From Bacteroidales bacterium UBA2939 (GTDB taxonomy: Bacteria > Bacteroidota > Bacteroidia > Bacteroidales > P3), in contig DECD01000024.1 in assembly GCA_002349055.1 (NCBI GenBank), forward strand, positions 52,711 through 116,710: 64,000 bases of DNA. Direction: 5' to 3'. Numbering within the stretch: the first letter of the stretch is position 1; each line of letters begins with the position of its first letter. The translations under genes were made by a program, and so were the position numbers. Shown here piece after piece: positions 35,121 to 42,989 of this stretch. The notes under the pieces were generated by a model. That model ran no database searches and had not been told where the DNA came from. It worked only from the letters and a program-made list of their open reading frames with translations.

Positions 35121-35432
35121 CTACTTCACCTGTTTGCTCAAAACTTTTGGTTCCCCGCGCACATCCCAAAAGTCCACAATCTCAATCTGCTCGTCCATAA
35201 TGCGGTATACTATTTTGTTGATGTCGTTTACCACAAAACTGCGATATAATGTTTTCCGTCCACACAACAAAGGCTCGGCTTTGCCCATCTCGGGGTTCTG
35301 CTCAAGCATATGCCCTGCATCGTACGCCTCGTTCAAAAAACTGTCGCAACGGGCTTGCCCATGTCGCACGCTGATATATTCTGCAATGCGATATAAGGCG
35401 CCCACGGCTTGAGGCATCCACTTCACTTTCAT
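35121..35432 (-). CDS. ParE/RelE-family toxin
   Basis: A 103-aa RelE/ParE-like protein. Features: short basic N-terminus, helix A-L-Y-R-I-A-E-Y-I, F-L-N-E-A-Y-D, then Y-R-S-F-V-V, I-N-K-I-V-Y-R-I and I-E-I-V-D-F-W-D-V-R-G-E-P, the strand order of the family. It overlaps the antitoxin by 4 bp. Whether it cuts mRNA or targets gyrase is not clear from sequence. Confidence 0.85.
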   Translation of the reverse strand: MKVKWMPQAVGALYRIAEYISVRHGQARCDSFLNEAYDAGHMLEQNPEMGKAEPLLCGRKTLYRSFVVNDINKIVYRIMDEQIEIVDFWDVRGEPKVLSKQVK

Positions 35433-35725
35433 ATAGCCGCAGCCATTTCGTACTCTTCCTTGTGAGCGAACCGTTCCCGGATTTTCTGGAACACCTCTTC
35501 GTGATCCTCACCGAGGCCTGCGGCAGCTTCACGTTCGGCACGGTCGATCCTGACGTTGAGTTCTTCCATGGTGTAGGGTTTTAACGATTCGTCATTGCAG
35601 GCCAGGTCGGCGATGCAGGTGTCAACAAGGTGTTGCACCCAGCGGCTGATGGCTTCCATGCTCGTCAGCGACGGGTTGGCCTTACGAATCTGGCTTTCAT
35701 TGATATTAACGGTAACAGTGCACAT
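35429..35725 (-). CDS. Probable antitoxin of the ParE/RelE pair
   Basis: A 98-aa protein from the ATG at 35725 (M-C-T-V-T-V-N-I-N-E); an in-frame ATG at 35755 would overlap the -7 box. The N-terminal strand V-T-V-N-I-N-E-S-Q-I-R-K and helix S-M-E-A-I-S-R-W-V-Q-H-L-V-D resemble a ribbon-helix-helix-like DNA-binding end, and the acidic E-R-E-A-A-A-G-L-G-E-D tail would wrap the toxin. Placed upstream of and overlapping the toxin gene. Confidence 0.75.
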   Translation of the reverse strand: MCTVTVNINESQIRKANPSLTSMEAISRWVQHLVDTCIADLACNDESLKPYTMEELNVRIDRAEREAAAGLGEDHEEVFQKIRERFAHKEEYEMAAAI

Positions 35726-35744
35726 ATCTAAATATTTCAAACTG

Positions 35745-35775
35745 CAAAAATACAAAATTTTTTAGAACTGACAAA
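35745..35775 (-). promoter_or_regulatory. Promoter of the toxin-antitoxin operon
   Basis: Minus-strand TTTG (35772-35775), 19-bp spacer, TATTTTTG (35745-35752). Confidence 0.75.
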
Positions 35776-35803
35776 ATTAATACAAGGGGCACCCCAACAA
35801 CGA

Positions 35804-35896
35804 TACCCCTACCGAGGCCCTACCATCGACCTACCAACACCCTACCAACTCCTACCGTGGTAGGAGTTGGTAGGGAGATGATAGGGAGTTAATAGG
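35804..35896. repeat. 11-bp palindromic element, copy B
   Basis: TACC words start at 35810, 35821, 35832, 35843 and 35853. After a perfect 12-bp dyad (CCAACTCCTACC-GT-GGTAGGAGTTGG) the complementary TAGG word recurs at 35861, 35871, 35882 and 35893, so the whole forms one long imperfect hairpin with an 11-bp period. No gene lies in this intergenic stretch. Confidence 0.9.
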
Positions 35897-35929
35897 TTGA
35901 TAATACGCGGTTAAGGGCTATTTAACAGA

Positions 35930-35961
35930 AAAGGCACCCGAACAGTTGTTCGGGTGCCTTT
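35930..35961 (-). terminator. Terminator of the Ser/Arg-rich protein gene
   Basis: A 15-bp perfect stem (AAAGGCACCCGAACA and its complement) with a 2-nt centre, followed on the minus strand by TCTGTTAAAT. Confidence 0.85.
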
Positions 35962-35983
35962 GGATGGTGTTTTTCATACGATT

Positions 35984-37093
35984 TTAGTCGGCCTCGTAGA
36001 TGAGCAACTTGCCGTCGGCCCAGAGGAAGAGCAGGGGGTCTTTGTCGTGTTTCTTGCTAATCCAGCAACCGCCGCTCTCGGCATCGATGACCATGTTGCA
36101 GTATTTGCGGTGAATCTTCTGTTCGGCCAGCAGGTGGTCCTCCTTGTCGTAGACCTGGAGATAGGTCTCGCCGCCGTCTTTCACTATGGCATACATCACG
36201 TCGCCGCTGATGCCGTAGGTCACCATGTCGACTTGGTAGGTGTCCAGGACGTAGCGGCGCACCTCGACGACGTCAGTGACATGATAGTCATACCAGTAGC
36301 TGTTGCAGTAGAGCCAGAAGCCGGGCCAGAAGAGGGGGCGGAGGGGCAGCGGGTCCCAGAAGAGGGGGTGGCAGTGGACCACATAGCCGTGCCAGGGGTG
36401 ATGGAAATAGGGGGCGGGGTGGATGGGACGATGGCTCGGAGGCATGGGACCGGGATGGCCGGGACGGGCATAGCCGCCACTGCGGGCACCGGGATGCGAG
36501 GAAGGACGCACATAGCCGGAGGGAATCTCGCCGCCGCGTGTCATCGTGCTGCCTGCAGAGCTGCGACTGGGAGCATAGCTGGGCGAGACGACCCTCGACG
36601 GGGCGTTGACACCGGCGCTGCGGATAGGACCGCTGTGTGAACCACCGCTGCGCGTAGGAGCACTATAGCTACCGCTGCGCGTAGGAACACTATAGCTACC
36701 GCTGCGCGAAGGAGTACTATAGCTACCGCCGCGCGAAGGGGCAGAAGAGCTGCTGCGGCTGGGAGTGCTGTAGCTGCCACTGCGACTAGGAGCCGACGAA
36801 CGGCTACGGCTGGGCGTGCTATAGTTGCGGCTGGGCGTTGAAGAGCTGCGACTCGGGGAGCTGTAGCTGCGACTCGAGGTCGAGGAACTACGGCTCGGGC
36901 TGCTATAGGAACTGCTGCGGCTGGGGCTGCTGAAGGACGAGCTGCTGCGGCTGGGGGCCGACGCGCTACTACGGCTCACCGAACCGCCACCGCCACTGCG
37001 ATGGCCACCGCCGCCGGGGCGCTGTGCCAGAGCGGGCGTGAAACTCAGTGCCAAGCCTACCATTGCCATTGCAATCAAATTTCTGGTTTTCAT
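35984..37093 (-). CDS. Secreted Ser/Arg/Pro-rich low-complexity protein
   Basis: A 369-aa protein from the ATG at 37093, preceded by AAAGGAG; an in-frame start 51 bases upstream lies beyond the ribosome-binding site. Signal peptide M-K-T-R-N-L-I-A-M-A ... T-P-A-L-A-Q. Residues ~25-190 are low complexity, with repeats of S-R-S-S-S-x-x-S-P and later S-R-S-G-S-Y-S-x-P-x. Residues ~190-255 are rich in Pro, His and Gly; then a hydrophobic W/Y-rich stretch (W-P-G-F-W-L-Y-C-N-S-Y-W-Y-D-Y-H) and a C-terminal ~100-residue beta domain with Y-D-K-E-D-H-L and I-D-A-E-S-G-G-C-W-I. Function unknown; possibly wall- or surface-binding. Confidence 0.85.
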   Translation of the reverse strand: MKTRNLIAMAMVGLALSFTPALAQRPGGGGHRSGGGGSVSRSSASAPSRSSSSFSSPSRSSSYSSPSRSSSTSSRSYSSPSRSSSTPSRNYSTPSRSRSSAPSRSGSYSTPSRSSSSAPSRGGSYSTPSRSGSYSVPTRSGSYSAPTRSGGSHSGPIRSAGVNAPSRVVSPSYAPSRSSAGSTMTRGGEIPSGYVRPSSHPGARSGGYARPGHPGPMPPSHRPIHPAPYFHHPWHGYVVHCHPLFWDPLPLRPLFWPGFWLYCNSYWYDYHVTDVVEVRRYVLDTYQVDMVTYGISGDVMYAIVKDGGETYLQVYDKEDHLLAEQKIHRKYCNMVIDAESGGCWISKKHDKDPLLFLWADGKLLIYEAD

Positions 37094-37141
37094 ATCTTTA
37101 CTCCTTTCTTGTTTGTTTATCGTTGCTGTTGTTTTCTGATG

Positions 37142-37149
37142 CAAAAATA
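37142..37149 (-). promoter_or_regulatory. -7 box of the Ser/Arg-rich gene
   Basis: Minus-strand TATTTTTG, ~48 bp upstream of the ATG; no TTTG at -33, where the metG terminator lies. Confidence 0.45.
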
Positions 37150-37155
37150 GAAAGA

Positions 37156-37181
37156 AACTCCGAGGAAATTTCCCCGGAGTT
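37156..37181 (-). terminator. metG terminator
   Basis: Self-complementary 26-nt hairpin (AACTCCG ... CGGAGTT with one G-T pair) followed by TTTCTTTC on the minus strand. Confidence 0.65.
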
Positions 37182-37209
37182 AAACTATTTTTCCCAATGA
37201 GTCGAATAA

Positions 37210-39270
37210 TCAGCCGACAGAGCAGCCGGGGGTGACGAGGTCGCTGGGGGTGAGGAGCACCAGGCGGCCATCCTTGTCCTCGGCGCTGAGAATCATGCCC
37301 TGGCTCTCGACACCCTTGAGCTTGCGCGGCGGGAAGTTGGCAATGAAGCAGACCTGCTTGCCCACAAGTTTCTCGGGCTCGGAGTAGAACTTGGCGATGC
37401 CGCTGACGATGGTGCGGGTGCCCATGCCGTCTTCAATCTTGAACTGGAGGAGCTTGTCGGCTTTCGGCACCTTCTGGCATTCCAATATGGTACCCACGCG
37501 GATGTCCATGCGGCCGAAGTCGTCGATGGTCACCGGGGCTTTCACCTCGGCGGGCTTCCAGGCGTTGAGCTCGTTCTGGGCCTTGGTGGCCTGCAGCTTG
37601 TCGACCTGGGCCTGGATGGTCTCGTCGCTAATCTGCTCGAAGAGCAGTTCGGGTTTCTCGATGGCATGCCCCTCCATGAGGAGGTCGGCACGACCGGCAT
37701 CTTTCCAACCCAGGGCCTGGAGGTTCATCATGGCGTGCATCTTGTCGGCCGTGAAGGGCAGGAAGGGAGCACAGAGGACGGCGAGGTTGGCGCAGATTTG
37801 AAGCGAGAGGTTCATCACCGTGGCGGTGCGCTCGGGGTCGCTCTTGATGAGTTTCCAAGGCTCGGTGTCAGTGAGGTATTTATTGCCCAGACGGGCGAGG
37901 TTCATCATCTCGCTGAGGGCCTCGCGGAAGCGGTAGGTCTCGATGCTGCGGCCGATACGCTCGGGGAAGGTGGCCATTTCCTTGACAACCTCCTGCTCGG
38001 CCTCTCCAAGAGGTCCGCAGGCGGGCACTTTGCCACCGTAGAACTTGTGCGTCAGCACGAGGGTGCGGTTGACGAAGTTGCCGAGGATGGCGACGAGCTC
38101 GCTATTATTCTTCAATTGGAAATCCTTCCAGGTGAAGTCGTTGTCCTTGGTCTCGGGAGCGTTCGAACAGAGGGTGTAACGCAGCACATCCTGCTTGCCG
38201 GGGAACTCCTTCAGGTACTCGTGCAGCCAGACAGCCCAGTTGCGCGAGGTGCTGATTTTGTCGCCCTCAAGATTGAGGAACTCGTTGGCGGGCACGTTGG
38301 CGGGCAGGATATAGCTGCCGTCGGCGTGGAGCATCGAGGGGAAGATGATGCAGTGGAAGACGATGTTGTCCTTGCCAATGAAGTGTACCAGCTTGGTATC
38401 CTTCTCTTTCCACCATTTCTCCCAGTCGTCGCCCTTGAGCTGCTTGGTGAAGGAGATGTATCCGATGGGGGCATCGAACCAGACGTAGAGCACCTTGCCG
38501 TCGGCACCCTCGACGGGCACCTTGACGCCCCAGTCGAGGTCGCGTGTGACGGCGCGGGGCTGCAACCCGGCGTCGATCCACGATTTGCACTGACCATAGA
38601 CATTGGTCTTCCAGTCGCCTTTGTGGCTCTCGAGAATCCACTCGCGCAGCCACGGCTCGTCCTGGTCCAGGGGAAGGAACCAGTGCTTGGTCTCCTTGAG
38701 GACGGGCTTGGAGCCACTGAGGGCGCTCTTGGGATTGATGAGGTCGGTGGCGTTGAGGCTGGTGCCACAGGCTTCGCACTGGTCGCCATAGGCGCGCTCG
38801 TTGCCGCAATGAGGGCAGGTGCCGGTGATGTAGCGGTCGGCCAGGAAGCAGCCCGCCTCCTCGTCGTAGTACTGCTGCGACACTTTCTCAACGAACTTGC
38901 CTTCCTCATAGAGCTTCTTGAAGTAGGCGGCGGCGGTCTCATGGTGCTCCTTGCTGGAGGTGCGGCTGTAGATGTCGAACGAAATGCCGAGCTCGGCGAA
39001 GGAGTCCTTGATAATCTTGTGATAGCGGTCGACGATGTCCTGAGGGGTAACACCCTCCTTGCGGGCCTTGATGGTGATGGGCACGCCATGCTCGTCGCTG
39101 CCGCCGATGAACATCACATCCTCGCCCTGGGCGCGGAGGTAACGCACATAGACATCAGCAGGCACGTAGACACCCGCCAGGTGGCCGATATGCACGGGGC
39201 CGTTGGCATAGGGCAGCGCCGAGGTCACCGTATAGCGTTTGTACTGTTTATCTTTGTCAGTGTAAACCAT
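37210..39270 (-). CDS. metG: Methionyl-tRNA synthetase
   Basis: A 686-aa class I synthetase with C-terminal tRNA-binding domain. Seen: [13 protein letters not shown] (HIGH motif near residue 27), G-S-D-E-H-G-V-P, a knuckle with C-P-H-C ... C-E-A-C (zinc, ~155-168), [17 protein letters not shown] (KMSKS equivalent), anticodon-binding helical domain, and a ~110-residue Trbp111-like domain at the end (I-D-I-R-V-G, F-P-P-R-K-L). Normal length for Bacteroidota. Confidence 0.97.
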   Translation of the reverse strand: MVYTDKDKQYKRYTVTSALPYANGPVHIGHLAGVYVPADVYVRYLRAQGEDVMFIGGSDEHGVPITIKARKEGVTPQDIVDRYHKIIKDSFAELGISFDIYSRTSSKEHHETAAAYFKKLYEEGKFVEKVSQQYYDEEAGCFLADRYITGTCPHCGNERAYGDQCEACGTSLNATDLINPKSALSGSKPVLKETKHWFLPLDQDEPWLREWILESHKGDWKTNVYGQCKSWIDAGLQPRAVTRDLDWGVKVPVEGADGKVLYVWFDAPIGYISFTKQLKGDDWEKWWKEKDTKLVHFIGKDNIVFHCIIFPSMLHADGSYILPANVPANEFLNLEGDKISTSRNWAVWLHEYLKEFPGKQDVLRYTLCSNAPETKDNDFTWKDFQLKNNSELVAILGNFVNRTLVLTHKFYGGKVPACGPLGEAEQEVVKEMATFPERIGRSIETYRFREALSEMMNLARLGNKYLTDTEPWKLIKSDPERTATVMNLSLQICANLAVLCAPFLPFTADKMHAMMNLQALGWKDAGRADLLMEGHAIEKPELLFEQISDETIQAQVDKLQATKAQNELNAWKPAEVKAPVTIDDFGRMDIRVGTILECQKVPKADKLLQFKIEDGMGTRTIVSGIAKFYSEPEKLVGKQVCFIANFPPRKLKGVESQGMILSAEDKDGRLVLLTPSDLVTPGCSVG

Positions 39271-39285
39271 AAGCTTAATTGTTTT

Positions 39286-39313
39286 AACGGCTAATTATTC
39301 TAAATTAGCCGTT
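39286..39313 (-). other. Hairpin between the DUF5606 gene and metG
   Basis: A 10-bp perfect stem (AACGGCTAAT / ATTAGCCGTT) begins at the DUF5606 stop codon. There is no T tract, so it is a weak terminator candidate or an RNA-processing hairpin. Confidence 0.5.
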
Positions 39314-39721
39314 TTCTTCTGTCTTCTCTTCGTCGAAGGTAATCTTGTTGGCGGCCAGCAGGATATTGTACCAGGCGAAGAGTTTCTTCATGTCGGAGGT
39401 GTGGACACGGTCGCGGTCGTAGTCGGGGAGGACGACGGCCAGCAGGTCTGACAGTTCCTTACCGTCGGCCTTCTTGGGGTCGAAAGCGGTGGCCTTGCCG
39501 TCGAGATGCTTGTATATGGCCTGCATTACATCCTCCAGGGGACGCTCGTCGCTGTCGGTGAAGATGCGAATCTCGCCCAGCGAGCTGATGCGGTCGTTCT
39601 TGAAGACGGGGTACTTCTGGCCCGTCACGAGGTTCATCACCACAGCGCCGCCTTTGGTCTGCGACACCAGTTCACTCAAATCCGGCTTGCCGGAAATCAC
39701 TAAGACGTTTGATAAATCCAT
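39305..39721 (-). CDS. DUF5606-family protein
   Basis: A 138-aa cytoplasmic protein; MDLSNVLVISGKPDL and the segment V-V-M-N-L-V-T-G-Q-K-Y-P-V-F match the DUF5606 family of Bacteroidota, as does L-L-A-V-V-L-P-D-Y-D-R-D-R-V-H-T-S-D-M-K-K. It has a small SH3-like beta part (to ~65) and a helical second half. No function known. Upstream of metG on the same strand. Confidence 0.85.
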   Translation of the reverse strand: MDLSNVLVISGKPDLSELVSQTKGGAVVMNLVTGQKYPVFKNDRISSLGEIRIFTDSDERPLEDVMQAIYKHLDGKATAFDPKKADGKELSDLLAVVLPDYDRDRVHTSDMKKLFAWYNILLAANKITFDEEKTEENG

Positions 39722-39790
39722 TTTTAGTATACTGTTTAGTTAGTTTGAGAAAGAATAACGGAGAATATATATTTATATTGTATATTCTTT

Positions 39791-40630
39791 TTATTTTTTG
39801 TGGTAGCGGCGGAGGCCGTCGATGGGGTCGGCGACGATATTACCCACGAGCATGAAGTTGTCGGTCAAGTAGTCGGTCAGCACATCGCTCACGGCGGCGC
39901 CGAAACCTCCCACGACACTTATCTTGTGGCAGTCGGTTTCCAATTTGAGGTCGGCCAACTGGTAGCAATCCCACTCATCGAAGGCATAGCGGATCGCGTT
40001 GCGGCAATAGTCATCGGCATCGTTCTTGTGCCTGACGGCGAAGGTGGCCAGCTGTGCCAGGAAACGGTTGGCGTTGGGTTGGTGGTAGACGGCGTCAATC
40101 CATTCGTCGTGCGACAGACCGTAGTCCTCATGGAACAAGGCACTTACCTCGTCGGGCATCTTATCGGTCAGGTAGTCGGTCAGCAGCAGGCGACCCACAT
40201 GGTTGGCCGATCCGTGGTCGCCCAGCACATAGCCCAGGCTAGGGGCTTTCAAGACGATGGAGGTCCCGTCGTAGTAGCAGGCGTTGCTGCCGGTGCCGAG
40301 GATGCCCACCAAGCCAGCCTCCCTGCCGCAGACGGCACGGCAGGCACCCAGCATATCGGTCTCCACGTGTATATCGCTTGTTCCAAAGGATTTAGAGAGC
40401 AATGAGGCCACACGGTTGCGTTGCTGCTCGCTACCGCAGCCGGAACCATAAAAGTAAATTGAGAAATGAGAAATGAGAAATGAGAATTGTTGGCAGACAG
40501 CGGAGCAGGCGGCGAGGAAGGCCTCGTCGGTAGTGAAATGGGGGTTGAGGCCTTCGGTAACTATCATGTTACCAGACTCTACCTCCATCCACGTGGTCTT
40601 CGTGCTTCCGCTGTCGGCAATAATTATCAT
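39791..40630 (-). CDS. BadF/BadG/BcrA/BcrD ATPase family, N-acetylglucosamine-kinase-like
   Basis: A 279-aa ASKHA-fold protein. The phosphate-1 loop I-I-A-D-S-G-S-T-K-T-T-W opens the protein; phosphate-2 is G-I-L-G-T-G-S-N-A-C and G-D-H-G-S-A-N; the adenosine motif is V-V-G-G-F-G-A-A-V. This pattern is close to eukaryotic N-acetylglucosamine kinase and BadF-type proteins; a sugar or amino-sugar substrate is likely. A 28-bp in-frame array (40461-40488) encodes F-S-F-L-I-S-H-F-S between two strands of the N-terminal domain. Confidence 0.85.
   Translation of the reverse strand: MIIIADSGSTKTTWMEVESGNMIVTEGLNPHFTTDEAFLAACSAVCQQFSFLISHFSIYFYGSGCGSEQQRNRVASLLSKSFGTSDIHVETDMLGACRAVCGREAGLVGILGTGSNACYYDGTSIVLKAPSLGYVLGDHGSANHVGRLLLTDYLTDKMPDEVSALFHEDYGLSHDEWIDAVYHQPNANRFLAQLATFAVRHKNDADDYCRNAIRYAFDEWDCYQLADLKLETDCHKISVVGGFGAAVSDVLTDYLTDNFMLVGNIVADPIDGLRRYHKK
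40461..40488 (-). repeat. In-frame 7-bp array in the BadF-type kinase
   Basis: Four units (GAGAAAT three times, then GAGAATT; 28 bp). Confidence 0.9.
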
Positions 40631-40813
40631 GTTTTTCTTCTTAACAACGAATTAATCTAATTTAACGAATTGCTTCCGCAGGTCAATTTAAGGCTAATTA
40701 CTCGAATGCCGCTCGCTTCGCTGCGGCGTGCCTGCCGTCAGGCGATTTAGCGTAATTCGCTTGTAATTATGTATTGCGTAGCCATTAGTTTAATTTGTAA
40801 AATTCGCCGTTCC
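40631..40813. other. Intergenic region with paired small hairpins
   Basis: No gene found. At about 40709-40745 two small dyads lie side by side (GCCGC ... GCGGC, and GCCTG-CCGT-CAGGC), REP-like. They follow the pyrD stop on its transcript. Confidence 0.5.
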
Positions 40814-41713
40814 TTAAATTATCCCTATAATGTCGTTGATGTCGTTGATTCCATGACGTTTGCAGTAATCTTCGAGGCCGTCGACAATCTTCATTGTGAC
40901 GGCGGGGTCGATGAAGTTGGCAGTGCCCACCTGGATGGCTTTGGCACCCACCATGAGGAACTCGAGGGCATCGGCCGCGGTGGCGATACCGCCCAAGCCA
41001 ACGACGGGAATCTTCACAGCATGAGCCACTTGCCACACCATGCGCACCGCCACAGGCTTCACGGCAGGGCCGCTGAGGCCGCCGGTGATGGTGCTGAGGT
41101 AGGGACGCTGCTTCTCCACATCCACGGCCATACCGAGCATGGTGTTGATGAGCGAGACGCTGTCGGCGCCGGCATCCTCCACCGCTTTGGCGATGTCGAC
41201 GACGCTGGTGACGTTGGGTGTGAGCTTTACTATCAGCGTCTTATGGTACACCTTGCGCACCTCAGAGACCACCTGCGCCGCCATCTCGGGGTTGGTGCCG
41301 AAACCCATGCCGCCCTTCTTGACGTTGGGGCACGAGATGTTCAGCTCGATGGCGGGAATCTTCTCCAACTCATCGATTTGCGACGCCACATCGCAGTATT
41401 CCTCGATGCTCGAACCACTGACGTTGACGATGATATTGGTGTCTAAGTGCTTGATTCTATGATACACCTCCTTGCAGAACTTCTCCACGCCGCCGTTCTG
41501 GAGACCCACGGCGTTGAGCATACCCGAAGGGGTCTCGGCCATACGGGGATAGGGGTTGCCCTCGCGGTGAGAGCCGGTGGTGCCCTTGACGATGAAGCCG
41601 CCCAGACGCTCGAGGTCGACGAAGTCGGCGAACTCCTCGCCGTAGCCGAAGGTGCCGCTGGCGGTCATCACGGGATTCTTAAGACAGAGATTATGAACTT
41701 TGACGGATAACAT
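40814..41713 (-). CDS. pyrD: Dihydroorotate dehydrogenase B, catalytic subunit
   Basis: A 299-aa FMN-binding class 1B subunit oxidising dihydroorotate to orotate in pyrimidine synthesis. Seen: [13 protein letters not shown], catalytic Cys128 in [18 protein letters not shown], and the FMN phosphate loops G-G-L-S-G-P-A and G-L-G-G-I. Class 1B uses Cys and pairs with PyrK, encoded just upstream. The C-terminus ends with a small duplicated I-N-D-I / I-N-D-I-I. Confidence 0.95.
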   Translation of the reverse strand: MLSVKVHNLCLKNPVMTASGTFGYGEEFADFVDLERLGGFIVKGTTGSHREGNPYPRMAETPSGMLNAVGLQNGGVEKFCKEVYHRIKHLDTNIIVNVSGSSIEEYCDVASQIDELEKIPAIELNISCPNVKKGGMGFGTNPEMAAQVVSEVRKVYHKTLIVKLTPNVTSVVDIAKAVEDAGADSVSLINTMLGMAVDVEKQRPYLSTITGGLSGPAVKPVAVRMVWQVAHAVKIPVVGLGGIATAADALEFLMVGAKAIQVGTANFIDPAVTMKIVDGLEDYCKRHGINDINDIIGII

Positions 41714-41729
41714 TTCTTCTATTTTTGGG

Positions 41730-41761
41730 GGAGATAAGGAGGTAGGGAGTCAAGGAGATAA
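41730..41761. repeat. 8-bp array in the pyrK-pyrD gap, left arm
   Basis: Four units (GGAGATAA, GGAGGTAG, GGAGTCAA, GGAGATAA; 32 bp). Confidence 0.85.
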
Positions 41762-41809
41762 GACAAATGTTTTTGTTGACGTTGTTTGTTGTCTACAATT
41801 ACTATTGTC

Positions 41810-41840
41810 TTAACTCCTTATCTCCTGTCTCCTTATCTCC
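41810..41840. repeat. 8-bp array in the pyrK-pyrD gap, right arm
   Basis: Four units of TTATCTCC type (one shortened to 7), the inverse complement of the array at 41730-41761. Together they can fold into a long imperfect stem around a 48-bp loop. Confidence 0.85.
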
Positions 41841-42617
41841 TTATTTTTCATACCATTTACGCATTGTGCTGATGTCGAACACGGGGCCGTCTTTGCAGAC
41901 GCAGCGGTGGCCGTCGTCGGTGTCGGTGACGCAGCAGAGGCAGGCGCCGACGCCGCAGGCCATCATGTTCTCCAGGCTCACCTCGCAGCGGATGCCGCGT
42001 TCGGCAGCCGAGCGGGCCACAGCCTTCATCATCGGCGTGGGGCCGCAGGTGTAGATCATGTCGTAAGACTCTGAGAACGCGGGGTGTTCCACCACTAAGC
42101 CCTTGTGTCCCATCGAGCCATCGTCGGTGGCGATGCAGAGGCGGCCATAAGGGTTGAATTCGTCGCGCACGGGGATGAGTTCCGCGGTGCGGCCACCCAG
42201 GAGGATGGTGCAGCTAACACTCTTTGCTTTCAGCACCTTGGAGAGGTGCAGCAGTGGTGCGATGCCCGCTCCGCCACCCACCAGGAGGGCGGAGGTCTGA
42301 GGGCGGAGGTCTGAGGTGAACCCGTGACCCAGAGGGTAAACCACATTCAGCTTGTCCCCTACCCCGAGTTCGGCGAGCTTGCGGGTGCCGTTGCCGACAA
42401 TCTGGATGAGCAGGGTCATGGTGCCCTTCTCCTCGTCGACGTCGTGCACCGAGATGGGGCGGCGCAGCATCACGTCGCGGCTGCCCTCCACCAGCACCTC
42501 GACAAACTGCCCCGGTGCCACGGGCTGCATCCGTCCACCGTGACCCAGCACCAGGGCGAAGTAGCGGCTGCCCAGCTGCCTACGTTCTAAAATACTGAAA
42601 TTGTGTATTTCTTTCAT
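41841..42617 (-). CDS. pyrK: Dihydroorotate dehydrogenase electron-transfer subunit
   Basis: A 258-aa FAD and [2Fe-2S] protein passing electrons from PyrD to NAD. The ATG at 42617 (M-K-E-I-H-N-F) is used; an in-frame start at 42644 overlaps the -7 box. Seen: flavin motif R-R-P-I-S-V, G-G-G-A-G-I-A-P-L NAD-binding loop, C-G-P-T-P-M-M, and the cluster ligands A-C-G-V-G-A-C-L-C-C ... C-V-C near the C-terminus. Followed by pyrD across an inverted pair of 8-bp arrays. Confidence 0.93.
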   Translation of the reverse strand: MKEIHNFSILERRQLGSRYFALVLGHGGRMQPVAPGQFVEVLVEGSRDVMLRRPISVHDVDEEKGTMTLLIQIVGNGTRKLAELGVGDKLNVVYPLGHGFTSDLRPQTSALLVGGGAGIAPLLHLSKVLKAKSVSCTILLGGRTAELIPVRDEFNPYGRLCIATDDGSMGHKGLVVEHPAFSESYDMIYTCGPTPMMKAVARSAAERGIRCEVSLENMMACGVGACLCCVTDTDDGHRCVCKDGPVFDISTMRKWYEK

Positions 42618-42641
42618 ATTTTTTGAATCATTATTCCGATG

Positions 42642-42649
42642 CAAAGATA
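42642..42649 (-). promoter_or_regulatory. -7 box of pyrK-pyrD
   Basis: Minus-strand TATCTTTG, ~25 bp upstream of the pyrK ATG; no TTTG at -33. Confidence 0.55.
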
Positions 42650-42711
42650 CAAAAAAAATGATTGTTTGATTGTTTTGAAAGATGAAATGTTAAAAAAATG
42701 CTTCACCGAGT

Positions 42712-42755
42712 GGGCGTTGATAGGGCGTTGATAGGGCGTTGATAGGGCGTATGCA
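42712..42755. repeat. 11-bp array (GGGCGTTGATA)
   Basis: Units start at 42712, 42723, 42734 and 42745 (44 bp; the last diverges). About 18 bp further three 8-bp GCGTTGCA units occur at 42773-42796. Lies between the small peptide gene and pyrK. Confidence 0.9.
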
Positions 42756-42810
42756 CAGAGCGGTCGCGTTCTGCGTTGCAGCGTTGCAGCGTTGCAGTTC
42801 AAAAAGGGGG

Positions 42811-42987
42811 TTACCAGGAGCCGAAGAGGTTGCCGCACGACTCGTCCCAGTTCTCCTGGCCGTTGTCGTTGAAGGTGCTTTGCGCCTCATGGTCGATGGA
42901 GATCTGTAGCATGCTGAAGGCATAACCCTTCTCCATTTTGAATTCCACTACCGTCAGCGACGGTGCTGTATACTGTCTCTTTTTCAT
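42811..42987 (-). CDS. 58-aa peptide after the fimbrillin-like lipoprotein
   Basis: A complete 58-codon frame starting MKKRQYTAPSL two bases after the stop of the gene at 42990 and ending N-L-F-G-S-W. The style (M-K-K-x-Y-x-x-P, V-V-E-F-K, then an acidic/aromatic tail with D-N-G-Q-E-N-W-D-E) resembles short peptides encoded next to fimbrillin and lipoprotein genes in Bacteroidales. No signal peptide is seen. Function unknown. Confidence 0.7.
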   Translation of the reverse strand: MKKRQYTAPSLTVVEFKMEKGYAFSMLQISIDHEAQSTFNDNGQENWDESCGNLFGSW

Positions 42988-42989
42988 AA

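Noticed and set aside
40631..40813. tRNA gene
   Set aside because: The hairpins do not form a cloverleaf and no T-loop or CCA-type end is present.
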